A stretch of DNA of 64,000 nucleotides from the NCBI GenBank assembly GCA_024224295.1, contig JAAENN010000245.1, positions 1 through 64,000 on the forward strand, in the 5' to 3' direction. The stretch comes from Shimia sp. (GTDB lineage Bacteria; Pseudomonadota; Alphaproteobacteria; Rhodobacterales; Rhodobacteraceae). Below are positions 55,542 through 64,000 of the stretch, piece after piece (the first letter of the stretch is position 1; every line of letters begins with the position of its first letter). Below the pieces are notes generated by a model. It did not search any database and was not told where the DNA came from. It saw nothing but the letters and a program-made list of their open reading frames with translations. A program made the position numbers and the translations under genes.

Positions 55542-56411
55542 ATGTTTGAGACACGTCTGAAAGAAGCCGCCACACAGGTGGAGGCCCATCTGCTTGAAGT
55601 CATGAAGCCGTTTGGTGACCTACCGGTTGTGGAGGCCATGCGCTATGCGAGTGCGGGTGGCAAGCGTCTGCGGGCGTTTCTGGTGTTGGAAAGTGCGCGT
55701 TTACACGGCGTCGATCCAAAACATGCGATTTGGCCGGCCACTGCGATTGAGGCGATGCACGCCTATTCGCTGGTGCATGATGATCTTCCTTGCATGGATG
55801 ACGATGAACTGCGGCGCGGGCTGCCCACGACGCATATCAAATGGGACGAGTGTACCGCAGTTCTGGCTGGCGATGCCTTGCAGACCTTGGCGTTTGAATG
55901 TGTGAGCCGGGACGAGTGCCATGAGGATGCCGCCGTGCGCGCGGAGTTGACAGTGTCTTTGGCGCGGGCCGCAGGCGCGCAGGGTATGGTACTGGGGCAG
56001 GCATTGGACATCGCGGCAGAGACTGCGCCGGTGCCTTTGACGCTGGAAGAAATTACGCGGCTTCAGGCCGGTAAGACCGGGGCGCTGATTGCCTGGTCCG
56101 CCACGGCGGGCGCGGTGATGGGAAAGGCCGACATTGAACCGTTGATGCGCTACTCGCTGGACTTGGGTTTGGCGTTTCAGATTGCAGATGACATTCTGGA
56201 TGTAGAAGGGGATGCCGCCAAAGTGGGCAAAGCCGTTGGCAAAGATGCCACTGCAGGGAAAGCCACCTTTGTGTCGCTGCTGGGGCTTGAAGGTGCTAAA
56301 CAACGGGCCCGCGACCTTGTGACGGATGCATGTGAGGCGCTTTGTGTTTACGGTAAGGACGCGGATACCTTGCGGGAGGCGGCACGTTTCGTTATCTCGC
56401 GGGACAGCTAA
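55542..56411 (+). CDS. ispA: Farnesyl/geranyl diphosphate synthase
   Basis: 289 residues from ATG 55542 (MFETRLKEAA); an extension to TTG 55515 overlaps xseB and is rejected. GGKRLR at 39-44, first Asp-rich motif DDLPCMDDDE around 80-89, second DDILDVEG near 213-220. Condenses IPP with allylic diphosphates. The Shine-Dalgarno is weak, so it may depend on translation of xseB. Feeds from dxs just downstream. Confidence 0.95.
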   Translation: MFETRLKEAATQVEAHLLEVMKPFGDLPVVEAMRYASAGGKRLRAFLVLESARLHGVDPKHAIWPATAIEAMHAYSLVHDDLPCMDDDELRRGLPTTHIKWDECTAVLAGDALQTLAFECVSRDECHEDAAVRAELTVSLARAAGAQGMVLGQALDIAAETAPVPLTLEEITRLQAGKTGALIAWSATAGAVMGKADIEPLMRYSLDLGLAFQIADDILDVEGDAAKVGKAVGKDATAGKATFVSLLGLEGAKQRARDLVTDACEALCVYGKDADTLREAARFVISRDS

Positions 56412-56426
56412 CCGGAAGGCGCGCCT

Positions 56427-58355
56427 ATGTCAGCGAGACCCCAGACCCCATTGTTGGATCAAGTGCACCTGCCTGAGGACCTGAAGCGTTTCTCAGACAG
56501 TGAGTTAACGCAGATTGCACATGAGTTGCGGTCTGAGACCATTTCGGCGGTCAGTGAGACCGGTGGTCATTTGGGCGCTGGTTTGGGTGTGGTGGAACTG
56601 ACCGTGGCGCTGCATGCGGTGTTTGACATGCCGCGCGACAAGTTGGTCTGGGATGTGGGCCACCAGTGTTATCCTCACAAGATCTTGACCGGTCGACGGG
56701 ATCGGATTCGCACCCTGCGTAAGGAAGACGGTTTGTCCGGTTTCACTAAGCGCAGCGAGAGCGTTTTTGATCCCTTTGGCGCGGCACATAGTTCGACCTC
56801 GATCTCTGCGGCCTTGGGCTTTGCCGTGGCGCGGGATTTGGGTGGACAGTGCGATGGCGGCTTGGGTGATGCGATTGCGGTGATTGGCGACGGGTCGATC
56901 ACGGCGGGCATGGCCTATGAAGCAATGAACAACGCGGGGCATTTGGGTAAGCGTATGTTTGTTGTGCTGAATGACAACGACATGTCGATTGCCCCACCTG
57001 TGGGGGCGATGAGTGAATATCTTTCGCGACTCTATGCCGGTGAGCCGTTTCAGGAATTGAAGTCTGCCGCCAAAGGCGCGGTGAGCCTGTTGCCGGAGCC
57101 GTTCCGCGAAGGCGCGAAGCGGGCCAAAGATGTGCTCAAAGGCATGACCGTGGGTGGCACACTGTTTGAGCAGTTGGGATTCTCCTACGTGGGGCCGATT
57201 GACGGACACGACATGGACCAGATGTTGCCTTTACTGCGCACCTTGCGTCAGCGCGCGACAGGGCCGGTGTTGCTGCATGTGATCACCAAGAAGGGCAAGG
57301 GCTATGCGCCCGCTGAAGCGGCCCGGGACAAAGGCCATGCCACCGCAAAGTTTGATGTGCCTACGGGCAAACAGCACAAAGCGCCTTCCAATGCGCCGAG
57401 TTATACCTCGGTGTTTGGCAATGCTTTGGTAGAAGAAGCCGCAGAGGACAGCCGGATTTGTGCGGTCACGGCGGCGATGCCGGATGGCACGGGGCTCAAC
57501 CTGTTTGCAGAGCGCTATCCGAGCCGGTGTTTTGACGTGGCGATTGCGGAACAGCATGGCGTGACATTTTCTGCCGCGTTGGCGGCTGGGGGCATGAAGC
57601 CGTTCTGTGCGATGTATTCCACGTTCCTTCAGCGTGGCTATGATCAGGTGGTGCATGATGTGGCAATCCAGCGCCTTCCGGTACGCTTTGCGATTGACCG
57701 GGCGGGGCTTGTTGGCGCGGATGGCGCCACACATGCGGGCAGTTTTGACATCGCCTATATGGCTAACCTGCCGGGCATGGTGGTGATGGCGGCGGCGGAT
57801 GAAGCCGAGTTAAAACACATGGTGGCCACAGCGGCGGCCTATGATGATGGACCGATTGCCTTCCGTTACCCGCGTGGTGAAGGCGTGGGTGTGGAGCTGC
57901 CGGAACGCGGCGAAGTGCTGGAGATCGGCAAGGGGCGCGTGGTGCAGGAGGGTAAGCGTGTGGCATTGCTGTCCTTTGGCACACGCTTGGATGAGACACG
58001 CAAGGCCGCAGAGGCGCTGGCGGCACGGGGGATCACGCCAACCATTGCGGATGCGCGGTTTGCCAAGCCATTGGACCGCGACATGATCCTCAATCTGGCG
58101 GCCAATCATGAGGCACTGATCACTATTGAAGAGGGCGCTGTTGGTGGCTTTGGTAGCCATGTGGCGCAGCTATTGGCCGAGGAAGGCGTGTTTGATGGTG
58201 GGCTGAAGTACCGTTCCATGGTGCTGCCGGATACGTTTATTGATCAGGCCAGCCCGAAGGCGATGTACGATGTGGCGGCGATGAACGCCGAGCATATCGA
58301 AGCCAAGGTGCTGGACGCACTGGGCATCACAACGCTGGACAGCAAGCGGGCTTAA
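56427..58355 (+). CDS. dxs: 1-deoxy-D-xylulose-5-phosphate synthase
   Basis: 642 residues, full length. First step of the MEP isoprenoid pathway, thiamine-diphosphate-dependent. [38 protein letters not shown] (ThDP-binding GDG), [20 protein letters not shown] with the catalytic Glu, and [17 protein letters not shown]. 15 bp after ispA. Ends just before a GC-rich repeat. Confidence 0.98.
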   Translation: MSARPQTPLLDQVHLPEDLKRFSDSELTQIAHELRSETISAVSETGGHLGAGLGVVELTVALHAVFDMPRDKLVWDVGHQCYPHKILTGRRDRIRTLRKEDGLSGFTKRSESVFDPFGAAHSSTSISAALGFAVARDLGGQCDGGLGDAIAVIGDGSITAGMAYEAMNNAGHLGKRMFVVLNDNDMSIAPPVGAMSEYLSRLYAGEPFQELKSAAKGAVSLLPEPFREGAKRAKDVLKGMTVGGTLFEQLGFSYVGPIDGHDMDQMLPLLRTLRQRATGPVLLHVITKKGKGYAPAEAARDKGHATAKFDVPTGKQHKAPSNAPSYTSVFGNALVEEAAEDSRICAVTAAMPDGTGLNLFAERYPSRCFDVAIAEQHGVTFSAALAAGGMKPFCAMYSTFLQRGYDQVVHDVAIQRLPVRFAIDRAGLVGADGATHAGSFDIAYMANLPGMVVMAAADEAELKHMVATAAAYDDGPIAFRYPRGEGVGVELPERGEVLEIGKGRVVQEGKRVALLSFGTRLDETRKAAEALAARGITPTIADARFAKPLDRDMILNLAANHEALITIEEGAVGGFGSHVAQLLAEEGVFDGGLKYRSMVLPDTFIDQASPKAMYDVAAMNAEHIEAKVLDALGITTLDSKRA

Positions 58356-58357
58356 GC

Positions 58358-58406
58358 GTGGGGGCCAGCCCCCAACCCCCCTCGGGATGTTTTTGGCCAA
58401 ATGAAG
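58358..58406 (+). repeat. GC-rich intergenic repeat element (copy 2)
   Basis: Begins with GTGGGGGCCAGCCCCCA, a 7-bp hairpin with a 3-base loop, then a C-run, CGGGATGTTTTTGGCCAAATGAAG. The first 17 bases are identical to copy 3 (minus strand, 62406-62390) and the tail is similar. It lies just after dxs, where the hairpin may also end transcription. Confidence 0.75.
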
Positions 58407-58407
58407 T

Positions 58408-59265
58408 CTAAGGAACGGTTTCTTCGTCCAACATGGCTTTTAGAGCGTCGCGGTAGTTGGGGTATTTCAGAACAACGCCCAGCTCGCCTTTGATGCGGTT
58501 GTTGCGCACGCGTTTGCTGTCGGAATAGAAGCTGCGCGCCATGGGGGTCATCTCAGCCTCTTCAAAGGGAATTTCCGGAGGCGGGGCCATGCCGAGCAAT
58601 TCGGCGGCATATGCGAGGATGTCTTGCGGCGGCGCAGGGCTGTCATCACAGACGTTGTAGATACGGCCCAGGTTTGGGGCTTTCATCGAGGCCTCCAGCA
58701 CCTGCGCGATGTCATCCACATGGGCGCGGGAGAAGACCTGATTTTTTTTGATGATACGCCGTGCGGTGCCATTGCGCAGCTTGGCAAAGGGGCCGCGACC
58801 AGGGCCGTAGATGCCAGCAAGGCGGAAAATGTGCAGCGGCAGTTTGGGAAGAGCCTGCCATTCGGCTTCTGCCAGAACCCGCATTTTGCCGCGATGGCCA
58901 CCCGGATCCAGCGGGGTGTCTTCATCAACCCAACCGCCATCCATGTCGCCGTAGACGCCCGTGGTGGAGAGATAACCTACCCAATCCAAGTTCGGCGCGG
59001 CTTGCAGCAAAGCATCTTTGCCTAGACGCAGCACCGGATCACCGTCCTTGTCTGGGCGGATCGAGGTCAGCACATGGGTGACATCCTTAAGGGCGGTGTC
59101 AAAATCGATCGGCCACTGCAGTGGTGTGATACCTTGGGCGCGTAGATCTGCCGCCTGTGCGGGATCGCGATAGGTGCCGAGAATGGTCCAGCCTTGCGGT
59201 AGAAGACGGGTGGCGAGGGCCTGGGCGGTGTAGCCGTGGCCGAGCGAAAGCAGGGTCTTGGTCAT
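58408..59265 (-). CDS. SDR/NAD(P)-dependent epimerase-like protein (YeeZ type)
   Basis: 285 residues from ATG 59265; the extension to 59298 is not needed. Rossmann start LLSLGHGYTAQALATRLL, then the extended-SDR Tyr region GYLSTTGVYGD and FRLAGIYGPGRG. No signal peptide. Similar to YeeZ-like oxidoreductases. The substrate is not recognisable. 59266-59390 upstream holds nothing I can identify. Confidence 0.85.
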   Translation of the reverse strand: MTKTLLSLGHGYTAQALATRLLPQGWTILGTYRDPAQAADLRAQGITPLQWPIDFDTALKDVTHVLTSIRPDKDGDPVLRLGKDALLQAAPNLDWVGYLSTTGVYGDMDGGWVDEDTPLDPGGHRGKMRVLAEAEWQALPKLPLHIFRLAGIYGPGRGPFAKLRNGTARRIIKKNQVFSRAHVDDIAQVLEASMKAPNLGRIYNVCDDSPAPPQDILAYAAELLGMAPPPEIPFEEAEMTPMARSFYSDSKRVRNNRIKGELGVVLKYPNYRDALKAMLDEETVP

Positions 59266-59390
59266 GGCGACACTTTGCGCCTGCGACCCGGTAGGCACAA
59301 GAGCATGGGCGGTGAATTATTGTCACAGCGGCGTTGATGCAGCGGACTTGTACAGGAATGTGGCGTTGAGCCAACGCAGATTAGCGCGGG

Positions 59391-60176
59391 CTATTTTCCT
59401 TTCCACACTGGGTCACGTTTCTCGGCAAAAGCTCGAGCGCCTTCGAGCTGATCGTCGCTGTCATAAAGCACATCGACAGAACGCAGTTGACGGTTTGTGA
59501 TGCGGTTCATCGCGTCCTGGAACTTTGCGTCTTCTGCGTCGCGTACGATTTCTTTGATGGCGGCGTAGACCAGTGGCGGACCGGAGGCGAGTAGGCGGGC
59601 CTGTTCCCAGGCGCGGTCCATCAGAGTGTCGGCGGGGAGGATCTCATTCACCAATCCCCAGCGGTGCGCCTCCTCCACGTCAAACCATCGCCCGGTGAGC
59701 AGGAGTTCCATGGCGATGTGGTAGGGAATGCGCTTGGGCAGTTTCACCGAGGCGGCATCGGCCACAGTGCCGGAACGGATTTCGGGCAGCGCAAATGTGG
59801 CGTGGTCGGCGGCGAGGATCATGTCTGCGGAGAGGGCCAATTCCAATCCGCCACCGCAGGCGATGCCGTTCACGGCCGCAATCACCGGTTTGTTCATGTC
59901 GCGCAGCTCTTGCAGGCCGCCAAAACCGCCAACCCCGTAATCGCCATCCACTTCGTCGCCATCTGCGGCGGCTTTGAGGTCCCAGCCGGGGCAGAAAAAC
60001 TTCTCACCGCCACCGGTGATGATGGCGACACGCAGATCAGGATCGTCGCGAAAGTCGCAGAAGACCTCGCCCATGATGCGGCTGGTCGCAAGATCAATCG
60101 CATTGGCTTTGGGGCGATCGAGTGTGACCTCGAGAATGGCGCCGTCGCGGCGGGTTTTGACCGGGCTGTCATTCAT
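59391..60176 (-). CDS. caiD: CaiD-like carnitinyl/crotonobetainyl-CoA hydratase
   Basis: 261 residues of the crotonase fold. CaiD-like stretches LDRPKANAID, GWDLKAAADGDE, FALPEIRSGTVAD and the EKRDPVWKGK end; oxyanion loop residues in GIACGGGLELALSAD. Would hydrate crotonobetainyl-CoA to carnitinyl-CoA. Overlaps the ligase stop by 4 bases. A general enoyl-CoA hydratase is the alternative. Confidence 0.82.
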   Translation of the reverse strand: MNDSPVKTRRDGAILEVTLDRPKANAIDLATSRIMGEVFCDFRDDPDLRVAIITGGGEKFFCPGWDLKAAADGDEVDGDYGVGGFGGLQELRDMNKPVIAAVNGIACGGGLELALSADMILAADHATFALPEIRSGTVADAASVKLPKRIPYHIAMELLLTGRWFDVEEAHRWGLVNEILPADTLMDRAWEQARLLASGPPLVYAAIKEIVRDAEDAKFQDAMNRITNRQLRSVDVLYDSDDQLEGARAFAEKRDPVWKGK

Positions 60177-62200
60177 GACATGTCCTTTCGTATCAGCGCG
60201 TCCGCAGCCACTGCGCGGGTGGGTGTGCAGATCAGCGGGTTGATCTCAGCCTCTTGCAAGCTGTTGAGGTTGGCAAGCACATAGGCTTGTAGCGCGTCGA
60301 TAGCTTGGAGAATGGCGTTGGTGTTGGCAGGGGGCGCGCCGCGATACCAGGTGAGCAGCGGGGCGATTTTGAGGGAGTCCAGTGCTTCTCGTATCGTCTT
60401 GTGGCTGGCTGGGACCAAGAGCGAGACGCTGTCTGACAGCACTTCGGTAAGGGTGCCGCCTGCGGCGATGGTAAGCACAAAGCCATGTGCCGGGTCACGG
60501 GTGACGCCAACGAGCAGTTCGGCGACCACGTCGCCGATCATTTCCTCGATTAGGAAGCTGTTGGTTGGCATCTGTTTTGCAGCGTTAGGCAAGTCAGCGG
60601 CGGTGAGGTGGAGTTTCACAGCACCGACTTCGGTTTTATGGGCGATGCCTTGGCCTTTGAGCACCAGTGGGGGGGGCAGGGTGTCGGCGGCTTCGGTGAG
60701 GTCATCCGTGCTGTGCACCGTAACACAGCGTGGCGTGTCGAGGCCGTGAAAGGCGAGCGCGGTCTTGGCGGCGTGCTCGGTAAGAACACAGGGTGTCTGT
60801 GGCGGTTGGGCAGGAGCGAGCGCTAGGGGCGAGGTTTCGGGAGCTGAGATCTGTGTGGTCGCGGCGGCGGCAGAAATGGCTTCGCGCAGGCCGTGCATGG
60901 GAACAACGCCGCCATCGATCAAGGTTTGAGTCACATCATGTGGCAGAAGTTCAGGCAAGCTGGCGACAACTGCCAGGGGGCGGGCTGTGGTCTTGTGTGC
61001 TTTGATGGCGGCTTCGGTGGCGCAGTCCCAGTCGGTTCGATTTTCTGGGGGATAGTCCACGACAGATAAGGTCAGGCCGATTTCCGGCGTCATCATGGCG
61101 GACCAAGCTTTCGCCATCGCCTCAGTGTCACGCCAGATGTAGGTGTGGTAGTCCAATGGGTTTGCAAGCGCGACCATGGGGCCGAGAGCGTCGGCCAATT
61201 GCGTGCGCTGGCCGTCAGACAAGGGCGGAAAGGTGAGGCCGCTGTTGAGGGCGGTGTCGGCCATAAGACTGGCTTCGCCGCCGGAGCAACTGATCGAGGC
61301 GATGGTAGGTTTGGACAGCGGACCGGAGAGGTGTAGCAGCTTCAGGGTCTCTAAAAACACCGGCAGGTCATGTACACGGGCAAAGCCTAAGCGTTTGATC
61401 AGAGCTGCGGCCCCGGCGTCGCTGCCTGCGAGGGAGGCGGTGTGGCTGACGGTGGCGGCCTGGGCTTCGTCGCTGGCCCCGACTTTTAAGGCAACAACCG
61501 GAATGCCTTTGGTGCGGGCCTTAGCTGCCAAAGCTTCCCATGTGCGCAGATTGGTAAAGCCCTCGATGTGCAAACCAAGCGCTGTGACCCGTGGATCATC
61601 AAGCAAGGCGGATGCAATGTCGGCTTGGTTAAGCTGCGCCATGTTCCCGCATGTCGCGACATAGGCGATTGGCACGCCGCGCTGCTGGTTGGTGAGGTTG
61701 ATCGCGATGTTGGAACTTTGGGTGAGGATGGCGACGCCGCTGTCTACCCGTGTGCAGCCGTGCTGGTCAGGCCAGATTGCGACCCCGTCCAGAGCGTTGA
61801 TGAGGCCATAACAGTTGGGACCGAGGATCGGCATGTCACCTGCCGCCGCAACGAGGTTTGCTTGCAGATTTTCGCCGGCGGCGTCTTCGGCAGCGGCCTC
61901 AGAAAAACCGGAGGCGAAACACACGGCACCGCCCGCGCCAATCGCTGCAAGCTCGTTCACAACGGGGATTGTTGCGTGCCGGTTGATGCCGACGAAGGTG
62001 GCGTCAGGCGACATGGGCAGTGCTTCGATGGAGCAGTAGGCTTTACGTCCTGCTACGTCTTCAGACTTGGGATGCACAGGCCAGATATCTCCGTCAAAAC
62101 CGATCTTTTCGGTTTGGCGGATGACTTCGGCACACCAGGCACCACCACCGACAACAGCGATGGATTTGGGACGGACCAGGCGCGAGAGATCACGGGTCAT
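60173..62200 (-). CDS. NDP-forming acyl-CoA ligase (acetate-CoA ligase family), fused
   Basis: 675 residues. CoA-binding domain (KSIAVVGGGAW, about 12-120), a succinyl-CoA-ligase-like middle with GLVNA-type loops and the Asn/His-rich GPNCYGLINALDG, then an ATP-grasp C-terminal part (PPLVLKGQGIAHKTEVGAVKL, GVTRDPAHGFVLTIAAGGTLTEVLSD). Probably activates a carboxylic acid (perhaps gamma-butyrobetaine) with ATP or GTP. Strong GGGAGGGCGGGA Shine-Dalgarno at ATG 62200. Confidence 0.86.
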   Translation of the reverse strand: MTRDLSRLVRPKSIAVVGGGAWCAEVIRQTEKIGFDGDIWPVHPKSEDVAGRKAYCSIEALPMSPDATFVGINRHATIPVVNELAAIGAGGAVCFASGFSEAAAEDAAGENLQANLVAAAGDMPILGPNCYGLINALDGVAIWPDQHGCTRVDSGVAILTQSSNIAINLTNQQRGVPIAYVATCGNMAQLNQADIASALLDDPRVTALGLHIEGFTNLRTWEALAAKARTKGIPVVALKVGASDEAQAATVSHTASLAGSDAGAAALIKRLGFARVHDLPVFLETLKLLHLSGPLSKPTIASISCSGGEASLMADTALNSGLTFPPLSDGQRTQLADALGPMVALANPLDYHTYIWRDTEAMAKAWSAMMTPEIGLTLSVVDYPPENRTDWDCATEAAIKAHKTTARPLAVVASLPELLPHDVTQTLIDGGVVPMHGLREAISAAAATTQISAPETSPLALAPAQPPQTPCVLTEHAAKTALAFHGLDTPRCVTVHSTDDLTEAADTLPPPLVLKGQGIAHKTEVGAVKLHLTAADLPNAAKQMPTNSFLIEEMIGDVVAELLVGVTRDPAHGFVLTIAAGGTLTEVLSDSVSLLVPASHKTIREALDSLKIAPLLTWYRGAPPANTNAILQAIDALQAYVLANLNSLQEAEINPLICTPTRAVAADALIRKDMS

Positions 62201-62360
62201 TCCCGCCCTCCCACCTTGAAAGATCCCAACTCCGCGTAAGGTAACACTTTCTTAACCACGATGCGGAAGGGTGTTGAGGCGGTACAGACGGGAGCGCCGA
62301 TGACCGCGTCAGGAGAAGCCCCCCGGTCAATGTCTACTCTTCGGGGGGCGGACCCCAGGC

Positions 62361-62406
62361 TTCTTCTGACCGGAAACACTCCGGGGGTGTGGGGGCTGGC
62401 CCCCAC
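62361..62406 (-). repeat. GC-rich intergenic repeat element (copy 3, minus strand)
   Basis: Read on the minus strand it starts GTGGGGGCCAGCCCCCA, identical over 17 bases to copy 2, then CACCCCCGGAGTGTTTCCGGTCAGAAG. It lies 11 bp after the stop of the SelW-like gene, before the ligase gene. The remaining gap to 62201 contains a C-rich CCCCGG stretch but no gene. Confidence 0.8.
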
Positions 62407-62417
62407 GTTTTTCACTC

Positions 62418-62705
62418 TTATGTTTGAGAATTTCGGTCGAGATGCCCTAAATTTCGACCCGGCTCGATCACATCGCGCAGGCGTTTTTTCAGTTCCTTTG
62501 CTTCTGGAAAACCCCCATCGCGTTTGCGATCCCAGAGCATCGTATCCCCGACGGTGATTTTGTATGTGCCGGGAACTTCGGCTGGGACAAGTGTCACTCC
62601 GGAAAGGTCGTCCTTGAAGGTGGACAGCAACTCTTGCGCCATCCAGCCCGCCCGCAACAGCCAGTTGCAGCCGACGCAATAAGTGATCGTTACTGATGGT
62701 TTCAT
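62418..62705 (-). CDS. SelW/SelT/SelH-like (Rdx family) protein
   Basis: 95 residues from ATG 62705 with AAGGAG upstream; the extension to 62762 is rejected. Thioredoxin-like fold starting SVTITYCVGCNWLLRAGW: CxxC (where SelW proteins have CxxU), then a VPAEVPGTYKITVGDTMLWDRKRDGGFPEAKELKKRLRD segment typical of the family. Likely a redox partner. Placed among CoA-ester genes. Confidence 0.85.
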   Translation of the reverse strand: MKPSVTITYCVGCNWLLRAGWMAQELLSTFKDDLSGVTLVPAEVPGTYKITVGDTMLWDRKRDGGFPEAKELKKRLRDVIEPGRNLGHLDRNSQT

Positions 62706-62771
62706 GAGGCGGCTCCTTCGACGTTGTGTCGAGGTTGTGCCGCAAGCATGTACCCAACACAACGCCTTCCA

Positions 62772-63932
62772 TCAGGCCCCCAGCGGGCGCAAGAGGTCGC
62801 GGCTAATGATGTGGCGCTGGATTTCGCTTGTTCCGTCCCAGATACGCTCCACTCGCGCGTCGCGCCAGAAACGTTCGAGCGGGTAGTCGTCCATCAACCC
62901 CATGCCACCATGAATTTGGATCGCGGCGTCGGTCACGCGGGCCAGCATTTCGGTGGCGTAGAGTTTTGCCGAAGCGATTTCGCGGTTGGAGGGCAAGCTA
63001 CGATCAAGGCGTGCGGCGGCGGACAGTGTTAATAGGTCAGCGGCGTCAATCTCTGTAATCATATCGGCGATCTGAAAACCGACTCCTTGGAATTTGCCAA
63101 TGGGCTGGCCAAATTGTTCGCGCTGTGCGGCGTAGTCCAGCGCGTAGTCAAAGGCCCGGCGGGCCCGGCCCACACAAAAGGCTGCCACTGTGATACGGGT
63201 GGCATAGAGCCATTCATTCATGACCGCAAAACCGCCGTCGACTTCGCCCAAGACCTGTGCGTCGGGCAGGCGGCAGTCGTCAAACTCCAGCACCATATTT
63301 TTGTAGCCGCGGTGGCTCACCGATTTGTAGCCGTCGCGCACGGTGAAGCCCGGCGTGCCGCGGTCCACAAGGAAGGTGGTGATGCGTTTTTTGGGGCCTT
63401 TGGGGGTCTGGTCTTCGCCTGTGGCGACAAAGACAATAAAGAAATCCGCGTGCTCCGCGCCGCTGATAAAATGCTTGTTGCCGTTGATGACCCAATCGCC
63501 GCCATCGCGCACGGCGGCGCATTTCATACCGCGCACGTCAGACCCTGCCCCCGGTTCGGTCATGGCCAAAGCGTCCATGCGTTCGCCGCGCACGGCAGGC
63601 AGAAGGTAGCGTTCCTTTTGTTCGCCTTTGCAGGCCATCAGGATGTTTTGCGGGCGGCCGAAGAAATGGGTGAGCGCCATGGAGCCGCGCCCCAATTCGC
63701 GTTCAACCAAAGTGAAGTCGAGATGGTTCAGCCCCGCTCCACCGACCTCCTCGGGGAAGTTGCACGAGTAAAAGCCGAGGTCGATGACCTTTTGTTTGAT
63801 CTGTTCGCCCAAGCCTTCGGGGATTTCACCGGTGCGCTCGACCTCGTCCTCGTGTGGATAAATCTCATTTTCCACGAAGCTGCGGACAGTGGAGACAATC
63901 ATCTCCTGCTCTTCAGTCAGATCAAACTGCAT
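62772..63932 (-). CDS. Acyl-CoA dehydrogenase (CaiA/butyrobetainyl-CoA-type candidate)
   Basis: 386 residues from ATG 63932 with GAGGAAG upstream; the first five codons of the longer frame are not needed. Helical N-terminal part, MTEPGAGSDVRG in the middle, FAD-binding and catalytic-loop region including IQIHGGMGLMDDYPLERFWRDARVERIWDGTSEIQRHIISRDLL. Flavin enzyme that would oxidise an acyl-CoA to its enoyl form. With CaiD and the ligase it fits betaine/carnitine-type beta-oxidation. 63933-64000 holds no recognised gene. Confidence 0.88.
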   Translation of the reverse strand: MQFDLTEEQEMIVSTVRSFVENEIYPHEDEVERTGEIPEGLGEQIKQKVIDLGFYSCNFPEEVGGAGLNHLDFTLVERELGRGSMALTHFFGRPQNILMACKGEQKERYLLPAVRGERMDALAMTEPGAGSDVRGMKCAAVRDGGDWVINGNKHFISGAEHADFFIVFVATGEDQTPKGPKKRITTFLVDRGTPGFTVRDGYKSVSHRGYKNMVLEFDDCRLPDAQVLGEVDGGFAVMNEWLYATRITVAAFCVGRARRAFDYALDYAAQREQFGQPIGKFQGVGFQIADMITEIDAADLLTLSAAARLDRSLPSNREIASAKLYATEMLARVTDAAIQIHGGMGLMDDYPLERFWRDARVERIWDGTSEIQRHIISRDLLRPLGA

Positions 63933-64000
63933 GGCGCGCTTCCTCATTTGGCTGTCATCAGCAGAGCGCGCTTGACCAACTACATCATGCAGAAATAGCG

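Noticed and set aside
62197-62772. Minus-strand frame of 191 codons spanning the SelW-like gene
   Set aside because: A different frame of the same strand carries the recognisable SelW/Rdx motif with a Shine-Dalgarno, and this frame crosses the repeat.

Overview
The window reads as a chromosomal segment of a marine Rhodobacterales (Roseobacter-group) alphaproteobacterium. The evidence is the protein-level gene content (agl alpha-glucoside operon, PetP/PetR-like pair, deacetylase-xseB-ispA-dxs order, CaiD-type carnitine/butyrobetaine genes), the fairly GC-rich sequence, the dense operons with 4-base ATGA overlaps, and a GC-rich intergenic repeat next to gene ends. The species assignment is inference. 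I saw no rRNA, tRNA, IS element, prophage or CRISPR array, and almost all of the sequence is coding.

Layout. (1) 1-2911, minus: a PhnD-like periplasmic binding protein 2 bp upstream of a hybrid sensor kinase that is cut by the window edge. (2) 3182-12565: an alpha-glucoside system. aglE-F-G-A-K on the minus strand diverges from aglR-bglA on the plus strand, with two identical 12-bp palindromes between them as likely AglR operators. (3) 12566-26675: an amino-sugar system. A minus-strand operon holds two permeases, a binding protein, an ATPase, a Gfo/Idh/MocA protein, NagB-II-like and AgaS-like SIS proteins, a ROK kinase, AgaZ/GatZ, NagA and CutC. It diverges from a GntR/UTRA regulator and a GH20 hexosaminidase. 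(4) 26918-35658: housekeeping genes: rpsT with a clear terminator, uppP, then gltD and gltB separated by a GFA protein and an alpha/beta hydrolase. (5) 35723-44275 and on to 50392: a DUF4189 secreted protein, mtgA, two GST-like proteins, queG, two VOC proteins, msrB-msrA, ccdA-thioredoxin, two DMT transporters, an AI-2E/HlyD/DUF2955 membrane operon, a potassium-channel-like protein, aroC and an HD protein. (6) 50512-58355: matB, ilvE, petP-petR-like regulators, and an isoprenoid operon (histone-deacetylase-like, xseB, ispA, dxs). (7) 58408-63932, minus: an SDR protein and a CoA-thioester cluster (acyl-CoA dehydrogenase, SelW-like Rdx protein, NDP-forming acyl-CoA ligase, CaiD-like hydratase) that suggests butyrobetaine/carnitine breakdown.

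How the genes work together. Regions 2 and 3 are self-contained catabolic modules, each with its own ABC importer, enzymes and divergent regulator. The amino-sugar operon carries both a GlcN-6-P-type and a GalN-6-P-type deaminase, so it may serve both hexosamines. I found no clearly novel defence or mobile system. The features most worth a second look are the AI-2E/HlyD/DUF2955 operon, the dual amino-sugar operon that includes cutC, the PhnD-like/kinase pair with a degenerate receiver domain, and the shared GTGGGGGCCAGCCCCCA repeat.
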